Assembly: GCF_001625215.2 (NCBI RefSeq)
Contig: NC_030388.2
Location: 19,466,058 to 19,530,057 of the forward strand
DNA length: 64,000 bases
Direction of reading: 5' to 3'
Source of the DNA: Daucus carota subsp. sativus
Taxonomy: Eukaryota; Streptophyta; Magnoliopsida; Apiales; Apiaceae
Below, one piece after another: positions 38,076 through 49,857 of the stretch. A model generated the notes under the pieces. It was not told where the DNA came from, did not search any database, and saw only the letters and a list, made by a program, of their open reading frames with translations. Every line of letters starts with the position of its first letter. Position 1 is the first letter of the stretch. The position numbers and the translations under genes were made by a program.

Positions 38076-40535
38076 ATGTCAACTAGGGAAGTGGACATTG
38101 CATGGGAACATTGCACCCATGAGGGTGAAGGAAATAAGAAAAGGGCAAAGTGTAACTACTGCTCAAAGTTGGTATTGGGCATCAACAGGTTTAAACAACA
38201 CCTTGCTCGAGTAGGGACAGATGTTACAGGTTGCCCTAATGTACCTGCACAAGTGTCCCATGAAACACTACAGAGGCTTGTCCGAAATTTTGAGCAAAAG
38301 GCTGGCCAGGTTTCATTTGGAAGGGCACAATCAAGAGACCACCAACCAAATGCTAGTGGTCACCCAGTTTCCACCTTTCCCCACCTTAAAGTAGCTTATA
38401 AGGTATAATTACAACTTGTATGATGTAGCCATCACCACAAAACATATAATACACCAATACACACTATAATATTATTGATGCACTTGGACACACCAGATTA
38501 AGACTTTTAATTACTTAGCATAATTATTGCTTTGATGGTGATATGCAGGGAATAATAGGAGCATGCAGTGAGGAAGCTGTACTTGCAGTTTATCCTGGTT
38601 GTCAGTTAGATCCTTGCGAGACATCTGAGAATGCAGTGCAGGTTCTTCACATTTCTACTAATTACTACTTCAACGAACTGTTGCAGTTATTTTATCATCT
38701 TTACCCAATATATGTGTGAAGTAACTTAATTTTTACTCTTGAGATTAATAAGTAGGACTTGATATCTTGGTAAAAATAAGAAATCATTTTAAGTTTATAC
38801 AACCTTATATGATACATAATATTTCCCATGCATAGTCCAGCTCAGTTAATATACCAATACCCAGTTCCGTAATTTTCTTTTTAAATAAATAATGCAGGCA
38901 GTTGAATCTCATGGGGCTGACAGAGTAGTCATTCCCATAGAAAATTCATTGGGTGGGAGTTTTGCTGAAAACTACGATTTAATCAATTCTCACCAGCTGC
39001 ACATTGTTGGTGAAGTTGAAGTATCCACCAACTTCTGCCTCCTAGCACGACCTGGCGTCAAACTAGAACAGTTGAAACGTGTTCTAGGACATCCACAGGT
39101 CAGCAATAATCTATGATGTAATGTCACAATTATATATCGTCTTATATAGTTCAATACTTTCAATTTATCAATTGACAGCTTGTTGCTCATCGGCAGGCAC
39201 TTGGGCAAACCAGAACGTTCCTGGGTAACCTGGGTGTTGAAAAAGACATTGTTATTGATGATCCATATTATGCTCAGGTGATCTCCAGTTATCTAATTGT
39301 CATCCCGTTCAATATTTGTATCAGTCACCTTTGTTCCCTAAACCACATTGTTTGGTCCAGCTTATACTATCATATAAGCAAGAAACCACTGGTCTTGTAA
39401 TTGGTACCGCCGAAGACCACACTGGTGTAATCGGAAGTGAAAAAGCTGTTGGATTATATAACTTGCACGTAGTTGCAAGAGGAATCCAGGTAAAATTTCT
39501 TGAATCATCTGGTTTCCTTATTTACGTTTAGTCTAGGAGGTTATATTATATATGTTCATTAAATATGACATTTATAATATATGATTTCTTGGTGCAGGAC
39601 GGGAATAAGGGAAGTACTACCCGTTTCTGGATACTAGCTAGAGATCCTATAGTTCCTACAAATGACGGGTCCTTCAAAGTATGTAGCGGAAAATTCTTTA
39701 AATTTTTCATCAGTAATTTCTCGTTTTAAATTTCCTATGCAAGTTCTTTGTCTTCCTTCTCAGACCAGCCTTGAATTCACTCTGCGAGAAAGCCCTAAAG
39801 ATGTGCATAAAACCCTTTCAGTATTTGCAACCAGTAAAACAGTTAAGCTCACAAAGGTAAGCATGCTACAAAGGAAACTAAATCAATTATGTGAAGCTAG
39901 TGAATATGTACAGGTTAAAAGTTGTTTCTCTTGGTCGTGGTTGTAGGTTGTGAGCAGGCCTCAAAGAAATATACTACCGAATGTGGCTGATAGATCCGCT
40001 GAAGGGTGAGTAAGTTGTATTTTTCTTAGTCCACTGTTTTCAGGATTCGAAGAAAATATATAATTTATTTGACATATTTTTTTGTAAACACTAACAGAAT
40101 TAAACAGTTCGTAATTCGGCTTATAAGTAACGGTCAAATTCATTAATTCAGGTGCTTTGATTATCTCTTTTATGTTGATTTCGAAGTCAGGGAAGAGTCA
40201 GATGTAGAGTATGTTGTCACAAAACTTAAGGTTTGGATTACTCCACCTAAACACATTAAATTGGAAGACATATCATTGATCTTATTCAAAGTAAAAATGG
40301 CTCCTAACTTCACACTATAGGAATCACCGACCAGTTACCTACTTGTCCATAATAACAAATTTTGCTTCCACCCAGAAAATATAGAGCTCATAACCATGAT
40401 GATCAGTATAAATCTCTCACATAAGTAAATTGTTATGGTAATCTGATTATATGTTAAATGTTGCAGGATTTCGCTACATCGGTTCGTATACTTGGATCAT
40501 ATCCGATAGTAGAAGTCAACAATGGTGCTCGATGA
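38076..40535 (+). CDS. Unit 4: BED zinc finger-arogenate/prephenate dehydratase fusion, intact
   Basis: Exons 38076-38402, 38549-38641, 38898-39098, 39197-39277, 39379-39489, 39598-39678, 39764-39856, 39947-40005, 40152-40230 and 40467-40535 give 397 aa with consistent phases. Residues 1-60 form a BED-type finger as in hAT transposases: W10, C26-x2-C29, H42, C53 (CNYC, FKQHLA, GCPNVP). After a linker, HLKVAYK joins the PDT domain ([21 protein letters not shown] at 152-162, [19 protein letters not shown] with TRF at 279-281) and an ACT domain ([27 protein letters not shown]). PDT/ADT enzymes decarboxylate and dehydrate prephenate or arogenate toward phenylalanine in plastids. Here no transit peptide is visible. 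The many introns and C-terminal motifs look ADT2-like. In the ACT domain ESRP is VSRP and the GALV-type site is SPKDVHK, so Phe control may be lost. Activity is unproven. Confidence 0.85.
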
Positions 40536-43534
40536 CCGACTCGATTAATTGGCTACTCGACCAATTCAATATATTTTTGTAAATTAATTTGTTGATCTTA
40601 TTTTCTTCATGTTATTCAAACGTATATTACAATCTTTTAATTTTTTTTTAATACAGCTTTATTTACATATAATAAAACTAAAAACAATTATGTTAAAGTG
40701 CGTTAAATTTTTTTTTTTGGAATTGTTTGACAAACAAATACAAAACTAATACTCATTCCATGAAAAAAAACAAAAAATTTATCACACCGCGAGCATGACA
40801 AAAGATTATATATAACCGCAAGAGCATGGTCTCTACGGTTTGTAGACGGACAAATGCGAGTTGTATGCTCAAGAACACATGTTCGATCAATTTTGGTTCA
40901 ATTACCATCAGTTGTCTCCGAGGGTGAACATGCATGTGGTTGTTTTAAAATAACTAGTAAATATGACTAAATTAACACTAATTAAATTAACTAGAAAATA
41001 TATGAGATTTAAACATGAAACCTTCAACCACGAAAAAAATTGTAGTATCTCACTTCGCCTCCCACTCTCCCCCTCTCACCCTAATAATATCCCAAGTCTA
41101 ATACTATACAATAATAATAATATCCGATCCTATATCTAATAATAAAAGTATTTTTAATATTTTATTCAGTATACATATAGAGCTCCAAACGAAATAGGAT
41201 TCTTCATCAAAATTCAGAGCTTTCTTTTATCCTCCATTTACGGGCCTTTTCAATTGGATTGTTCTTATTACATCACCTCTCAATTAAATATAACTTCATA
41301 ACCTTCGTGTGGGGGGTAAGATCGTGAAATACGACATCTGAAACTTAAGATATGGCAGAAATAGAGTTGAACCGTGTATAGCCTAATAACTCCTATTTCT
41401 CATTTAATTTAGCTCCCAAATAGCTACCTTTTTCAGTTGGACCACAAAGATTTTGAGGAAGCTTCAAAAGTAAAATCTTGGAGAAAGTAGTGGTTGAAGA
41501 ATTGAAAATGATTGAGATAAATCACAACGGATTTAAATGAGTTTGTCACATAAGTATTCTTCTAAGGGAGTAGAACGAAGGTGGTTTTTCAATGTGTAAT
41601 AATGAATCAAACATCCTCTAATTTTAAAAAAGGATGATTTTTTTATAGTAACGGGACTATTCTAAAGATAAAAGAGACAACATTAAAAATCATAATAATG
41701 GTTCAATGTGTATTTTTTGTACTCGCACTTCACATCAAATAAAAATTGGGTACTCAGGACTTTACTCTATATTTTGATATAGAGAACCGGCTGAAAAGTG
41801 CATCTTAAGTTAATAAAGAAGTTCAACCAAATTAACACAATACATCAAATTGTCATGAATAGAAATATCCATTTATTAGTTGCTCGAGTTTAGACTCCTA
41901 TATTATAAATGGTGCTTTGAATACAATTTAAGTACATATATAATATAATATGTATGTATACCAACTTGGATGGTAGATTAAAGAATGTTTGACCAAAACC
42001 GTGCAATTATTCATAAATAATGATACATAATAATCAAATTTTAATAATGGTTAAAAATTTACTTAAATAATTGGAATTTAATAATAAAATAAATAGTTAC
42101 AAATTTTCACAAAAGTAAAGTATTATTTAAGATTAATTATGTCCAAATATATCAGTTCTCTACCTCAGTCCACAATTATATATACACTATTAGTGAGTTC
42201 TCACATTCACGCTTTTCTTCCATCCCCTTCTGACCCCTTCTCACAATAGGTCTGATTTCACATTCACGCTTTTCTTCCATCCCCTTCTCACCCTTTCTCA
42301 CAATAGGTCTGATTTCACATTCACGCTTTTCTTCCATCTCTTTTTCAACCCATTCTCACAATAAGTCTGATTTCTTTTTGTACGATCAGTAATTTTCACC
42401 CCTCCATTGCAATTCCTCCCATAGATCCATTACTCAAATCAACCTCAAATCAGACATCCCTCGATAAATCAATTTCAACGGCAGTCTTATCAATTTATTT
42501 GATATTGGTCCATTGACATCAGTCCATCTTATACATTTCATTGCACTGTGAGTACGTAGATACCTTTACTTTAAAATTTATATTTTTTTAGTTAATTTTC
42601 TCATTGTTTTTAATTATTTTGTCAATTCAAATGCAAATTAGATCCATTCCTCAAATCAGACATCCACATCTGATCAATCAATTTCTCAATTTATTTGATT
42701 TTGTTCCATTGACGTCCATCCGTCTGATACATTTCATTACACTATGAGTATGAGTATGTAGAAACATTTGTTTAAACTTTATAATTTTTTAAATAATTTT
42801 CCCAATATTTTTAATCATTTTTGTCAATTCAAATGATAAGCATGTAAATTTTGGTCAAGTGATTTTAAGATAATCCCCTCTATTTTGTTTTTTTTCCCCA
42901 TAGTTTTAAGTATGAAGTATTAAATTTTTATTTTTGTCAACAAATATTATATTGACTTCTTTTTTATCCTAGTCAATATTTTAAAATTAAAATAAAATCA
43001 ATCAGTTATCAAATTTTTGGATTTAGCATTTTAAATATAATATAATATGTATAATTGTGATAATTGTGAATTTTTCATCTATAATTATTGATAAATCTCG
43101 TGAATTATTTCATTTTGTCTGGAACTAAACAATATCATTAATTCATAAATTTACTTATTTCTTATCCATTTGAAAGTTTAAATTAATTATATTAAGTGAT
43201 CTTCTTCTTCTATCACAATTCAGAACTTGCATTTTCTAATTTTAAATTTATCCCTTACAATTTGGACCGGTACTGGTAGTTTTTCTAAATAAATAAGTAT
43301 TATTTCTAAGTTATATATACGAAGATAGATATAGATATGAATGTGTATGTATTTTTTATATTGAAAGAAAGTATTTTTAATTAATTTGAAGTAGGATTTT
43401 GATCCATAAGATCTATGATGTTTTGAGAATTTTAATTCCTTCTTGAGATTTACTAATAAAATTGAATTAGGGATGGTAAGTTAAGATATGGTCAAGTGTA
43501 TGATTTGTATTTCACTGTATAATTTCATAGGAAG
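40536..43534 (+). repeat. Array spacer and inferred promoter/leader of unit 5
   Basis: A 3.0 kb spacer nearly identical to that of unit 4 but without the MITE, so it serves as the empty site. The minisatellite is at 42,202-42,372. The inferred leader donor is CACTGTGAGTACG near 42,547 and the leader acceptor ends at 43,530. Confidence 0.75.
42202..42372 (+). repeat. Pyrimidine-rich minisatellite, 3 copies (unit 5)
   Basis: Copies begin at 42,202, 42,259 and 42,316, with a period of 57 bp. Confidence 0.9.
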
Positions 43535-46006
43535 ATGTCAACTAGGGAAGTGGACATTGCATGGGAACATTGCACCCATGAGGGTGAAGGAAATAAGAAA
43601 AGGGCAAAGTGTAACTATTGCTCAAAGTTGGTATTGGGCATCAACAGGTTTAAACAACACCTTGCTAGAGTAGGGACAGATGTTACAGGTTGCCCTAATG
43701 TACCTGCACAAGTGTCCCATGAAACACTACAGAGGCTTGTCCAAAAGTTTGAGCAAAAGGCTGGCCAGGTTTCATTTGGAAGGGCACAATCAAGAGACCA
43801 CCAACCAAATGCTAGTGGTATCCCAGTTTCCACCTTTCCCCACCTTAAAGTAACTTATAAGGTATAATTACAAGTTGTATGATGTAGCCATCACCACAAA
43901 ACATATAATACACCAATACACACTATAAATATCGAATATATTGATGCACTTGGACACACCAATAATTAAGACTTTTAATTACTTAGCATAATTATTGCTT
44001 TGGTGGTGATATGCAGGGAATAATAGGAGCATGCAGTGAGGAAGCTGTACTTGCAGTTTATCCTGGTTGTCAGTTAGATCCATGCGAGACATCTGAGAAT
44101 GCAGTGCAGGTTCTTCACATTTCTACTAATTACTACTTCAACGAACTGTTGCAGTTATTTTATCATCTTTACCCAATATATGTGTGAAGTAACTTAATTT
44201 TTACTCTTGAGATTAATAAGTAGGACATGATATCTTGGTAAAAATAAGAAATCATTTTAAGTTTATACAACCTTATATGATACATAATATTTCCCATGCA
44301 TATATAGTCCAGCTCAGTTAATATACCAATACCCGGTTTCGTAATTTTCTTTTTAAATAAATAATGCAGGCAGTTGAATCTCATGGGGCTGACAGAGTAG
44401 TCATTCCCATAGAAAATTCATTGGGTGGGAGTTTTGCTGAAAACTACGATTTAATCAATTCTCACCAGCTGCACATTGTTGGTGAAGTTGAAGTATCCAC
44501 CAACTTCTGCCTCCTAGCACGACCTGCCGTCAAACTAGAACAGTTGAAACGTGTTCTAGGACATCCACAGGTCAGCAATAATCTATGATGTGATGTCACA
44601 ATTATATATCGTCTTATATAGTTCAATACTTCAATTTATCAATTGACAACTTGTTGCTCATCGGCAGGCACTTGGGCAAACCAAAACGTTCCTGGGTAAC
44701 CTGGGTGTTGAAAAAGACATTGTTATTGATGATCCATATTATGCTCAGGTGATCTCGAGTTATCTAATTGTCATCCCGTTCAATATTTGTATCAGTCACA
44801 TTTGTTCCCTAAACCACATTGTTTGGTCCAGCTTATACTATCATATAAGCAAGAAACCACTGGTCTTGTAATTGGTACTGCCGAAGACCACACTGGTGTA
44901 ATCGGAAGTGAAAAAGCTGTTGGATTATATAACTTGCACGTAGTTGCAAGAGGAATCCAGGTAAAATTTCTTGAATCATCTGGTTTCCTTATTTACGTTT
45001 AGTCTAGGAGGTTATATTATATATGTTCATTAAATATGACATTTATAATATATGATTTCTTGGTGCAGGACGGGAATAAGGGAAGTACTACCCGTTTCTG
45101 GATACTAGCTAGAGATCCTATAGTTCCTACAAATGACGGGTCCTTCAAAGTATGTAGCGGAAAATTCTTTAAATTTTTCATCAGTAATTTCTTGTTTTAA
45201 ATTTCCTATGCAAGTTCTTTGTCTTCCTTTTCAGACCAGCCTTGTATTCACTCTGCGAGAAAGCCCTAAAGATGTGCATAAAACCCTTTCAGTATTTGCA
45301 ACCAGTAAAACAGTTAAGCTCACAAAGGTAAGCATGCTACAAAGGAAACTAAATCAATTATGTGAAGCTAGTGAATATGTACAGGTTAAAAGTTGTTTCT
45401 CTTGGTCGTGGTTGTAGGTTGTGAGCAGGCCTCAAAGAAATATACTACCGAATGTGGCTGATAGATCCCCTGAAGGGTGAGTAAGTTGTATTTTTCTTAG
45501 TCCACTGTTTTCAGGATTCGAAGAAAATATATAATTTATTTGACATCTTTTCTTGTAAACACTAACAGAATTAAACAGTTCGTAATTCGGCTTATATGTA
45601 ACGGTCAAATTCATTAATGCAGGTGCTTTGATTATCTCTTTTATGTTGATTTTGAAGTCAGGGAAGAGTCAGATGTAGAGTATGTTGTCACAAAACTTAA
45701 GGTTTGGTTTACTCCACCTAAACACATTAAATTGGAAGACATATCATTGATCTTATTCAATGTAAAAATGGCCCCTAACTTTGCACGGTAGGAATCACCG
45801 ACCAGTTACCTACTTGTCCATAATAACAAATTTTGCTTCCACCGAGAAAATATAGAGCTCATAACCATGATGATCGGTATAAATCTGTCACATAGGTAAG
45901 TTGTGATGGTAATCTGATTATATGTTAAATGTTACAGGATTTCGCTACATCGGTTCGTATACTTGGATCATATCCAATAATAGAAGTCAACAATGGTGCT
46001 CGATGA
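43535..46006 (+). CDS. Unit 5: BED zinc finger-arogenate/prephenate dehydratase fusion, intact
   Basis: Exons 43535-43861, 44017-44109, 44370-44570, 44668-44748, 44850-44960, 45069-45149, 45235-45327, 45418-45476, 45623-45701 and 45938-46006 give 397 aa. All donors and acceptors are GT/AG and the frame is open to TGA. The BED residues C26, C29, H42 and C53 are kept, as are the PDT motifs ENSLGGS and TRF and the ACT motifs listed for unit 4. Differences from unit 4 are few: HP to IP at residues 96-97, VAYK to VTYK at the domain join, RPG to RPA in exon 3, and KF in place of NF in exon 1. Most differences are single bases, in introns as well as exons, so the copies are young or kept alike by gene conversion. 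With unit 4 this is the best candidate for an expressed gene. Cell location and activity are unknown. Confidence 0.85.
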
Positions 46007-47163
46007 CCGACTCGATTAATTGGCTACTTGACCAATTCAATATATTTTTGTAAATTAATTTGTTGATCTTATTTTCTTCTTGTTATTCAGACGCATATTA
46101 CAATCTGTTAAATTATTTTTTTTAAATACAACTTTATTTACATATAATAAAACTAAAAACAATAATGTTAAAGTGCGTTTTATTTTTTTTGGAGTTGTTT
46201 GACAAACAAATCCAAAACTAATACTCATTCCATGAAAAAAAACAAAAAAATTATCTCACTGCCAGCATGACAAAAAATTATATATAACCGCAAGAGCATG
46301 GTCTCTAGTGTATGGTCTCTACTGTTTGTAGACGGACAAATGCGAGTTGTATGCTCAAGAACACATGTTCGATCAATTTTGGTTCAATTACCATCAGTTG
46401 TCTCCAAGGGTGAACATGCATGTGGATGTTTTAAAATAACTAATAAATATGACTAAATTAACACTAATTAAATTAACTAGAAAATAAAAGAGATTTGAAT
46501 AAAAAACCTTCAACCACGAAAACAATTGTAGTATCTCACTTCGCCTCCCACTCTCCCCCTGTCACCCTAATAATATCGCAAATCTAATACTATACAATAA
46601 TAATAATATCCGATCTTATATCTAATAATAAAAGTATTTTTAATATTTTATTCAGTATACAAATAGAGCTCCAAACGAAATAGGATTCTTCATCAAAATT
46701 CATAGCTTTCTTTTATCCTCGATTTACGGGCCTTTTCAATTGGATTGTTCTTATTACATCACCTCTCAATTAAATATAACTTCATACCTTCGTGTGGGCG
46801 GTAAGATCGTCGAAATACGACATCTGAAACTTAAGATATGGCAGAAATAGAGTTGAACCGTGTATAGCCTAATAACTCCAATTTCTCATTTAATTTAGCT
46901 CCCAAATAGCTACTTTTTTGAGTTGGACCACAAAGTTTTGAGGCAGCTTCAAAAGTAAAATCTTGGAGAAAGTCAGTGGTTGAAGAATTGAAAATTATTG
47001 AGAAAAATCACAACTGAGACTTTGTAGAACGTCCTTAAAAAGACAATGTAGTTGGATTTAAATGAGTTTGTCACATAAGTATTCTTCTAAGGGAGTAGAA
47101 CGAAGGTGGTTTTTCAATGTGTAAAAATGAATCAAACATCCTCTAATTTTTAAAAAAGGATGA
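46007..47163 (+). repeat. Truncated array spacer after unit 5
   Basis: Follows the spacer consensus up to TTTTTAAAAAAGGATGA at 47,163 and then changes to unrelated DNA. The part from about 46,488 to 47,163 is present again at 57,845-59,553 (minus the Helitron and MITE inserted there), so the unrelated block is bounded by duplicated spacer. Confidence 0.8.
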
Positions 47164-47239
47164 AACCTACATTAATTCGTAAGACCTGATGCTTTGAAGC
47201 ACAGTAAGATCGCGGAAATGCCTAGACAAGGTTAGTTTT

Positions 47240-47497
47240 CAAAACTCATTGTTTTTTCAGTTGTTGGAAATTTATAGTTTTGTGGAGGTATTCAAGCTCT
47301 GCAATTGCCTTCTTGTCCGTAAAAGTCTCATTGAACAAGAAAATCATACTCCCCTTGTTCTTCTTCCCCTTGGTATCTCAGCATGTGTTGCCTTTATCTG
47401 TTATCGACGTAGGAACTCAAAACAGTTCCATGATCATGTCCTGGAATTGCAAGATAACCAGTATCTCAAGGTTTCATACCAAGATCTTATGAATTAA
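47240..47497 (+). pseudogene. Fragment of an LRR receptor kinase (membrane and juxtamembrane part)
   Basis: An open stretch reads LVLLPLGISACVAFICYRRR (a membrane span followed by basic residues) and ends QYLKVSYQDLMN and TAA. The phrase (Y)LKVSYQDL is the usual start of the kinase region in plant LRR receptor kinases, where an ATNGFS-like stretch would follow. Here the frame stops at once, with no kinase domain or LRRs nearby. A stranded fragment, not a gene. Confidence 0.6.
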
Positions 47498-47729
47498 AAA
47501 GATGATATCTCTATGAAATTTGAAGCACGGTAGGCATTTCCACGATCATTCCCGGTATCTACGTACATTAATTCATATCAGCAATTAAATATATGTGCTG
47601 AATGTGATTGTGTTTAAATAGATGAAAACATTTTAAAGTCTTAAAAATAGACAACCATCAGACCTACACAGATGGCAAGGATAAAAACAGAGCTTTGCTT
47701 GTCTAATTCTGTCTATAATATTTACACAT

Positions 47730-48106
47730 CACTACAACAAAACAGGGTATTTACGACGGATAACTTACGACGGAACACCTTCGCGCCTCAACTTACGACG
47801 GACAATCTACAATCCGTCGTAACTTATTATGACGGAACACAAAACCGTCTTAAGTTCGTTATTTTATTATTTTTCACTGAATTGAAAAAATTTAAATGTT
47901 CCGATTCCGAGTACGGTGTCGTTTTTATATTCCAAACTTACGATGACATATACGTTTCGTCGTAAGTTCCTTATTTAAATTGATTTCCTAAATAAAAAAT
48001 AATAAAAAATGGTCCGGATCTGAAAGAATGCAGGCTTAATTTCTTCGTAACTTACGACGGAATGCAGGCTTAATTTCCGTCGTAAAAAGGCTGATTTGTT
48101 GTAGTG
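47730..48106. mobile_element. Non-autonomous CACTA element
   Basis: Starts CACTACAACAAAACAGG and ends TTTGTTGTAGTG, giving CACTA-type inverted ends. Inside are many subterminal TTACGACGGA and TCCGTCGTAA motifs in both orientations, typical of transposase-binding repeats. Length 377 bp, no coding capacity. The 3 bp target duplication is not clear (CAT on the left, CAC on the right). Confidence 0.88.
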
Positions 48107-48446
48107 CACTCGGTTTCGATTTTCACGATGGTTGTCTTTTTGAGGAATCTACCTTAACTAGTATTGGCTGCTAGATGCTGGAGACTCACAGGAGATAAAC
48201 AGTTAACTCTTACCCCGTAACTCCCCATCTCTACACACAAATTCTATGCCAAACCCAAAACCGCATGCTTTGAAGCACACTAGGCATGTGGCACATCTCC
48301 ATGAACTACTGATGCAACACTTATAGGGAACAATACGCTGCCTCTTCTTGCAAGAACCATGACTCTACTCGCGTGTTTGGCGCACAAGAATGCACCAAAA
48401 ACATTAGTATCGAACACACTCTTGAAATCTTTTTTTTTTGCTAAAT

Positions 48447-49334
<888 letters not shown>

Positions 49335-49857
49335 TTAGCAATTTCCTTGGACCAAAACTGCCTCCCCCATGAAGCCTTGCATTACTACCCTCCATAGATG
49401 ATAAGAAAAAACTTGTAGATATAAAAGCAAAATCTGCCTCTGAGGTGCATCAGCTATAGCCAAAAAATAAAGAACCCAGCCCTTCCAATCCATAGAATAA
49501 TCCATAGTAATCCCGTGAGTCTCGCTCAAATAAACCCGGTGAATCAGTCTAGCATACGGGCAGTTAATAAAAAGGTGATGAGCTGTTTCAAGCCCTCCAA
49601 CACAAAAAATGCAGCTGTTATCAGAAATGACATGACGATCACACAAAACAGATCTAGTAACCACCTTATCAAGACACAACAGCCAAGACAGGAAACAAAA
49701 TCTAGTGATTTTTAACTTACACCAGACCCAAGCAGACCAGGTGCAACTCTCACCCCTGATGCGAATTGAATCCCATATAACTCGAGTGGTGACATGGTTT
49801 GGTTTAACACCCTCCCAACTTATCTGATCAGCTTGGTCTAAATCAAATAAAGGGTAA
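49335..49857 (-). pseudogene. LINE remnant: zinc-binding region of a non-LTR reverse transcriptase
   Basis: The minus-strand frame reads HVTTRVIWDSIRIRGESC, then SWLLCLDKVVTRSVLCDR, then CIFCVGGLETAHHLFINCPY and ends QGFMGEAVLVQGNC. The pattern (W at an exported segment, a RxxL turn, then CxxC...E..HLF..C) is the zf-RVT domain that follows the reverse transcriptase in plant LINEs. The reverse transcriptase and endonuclease parts are missing. A dead 3' piece of an element inserted in reverse relative to the genes. Confidence 0.75.
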
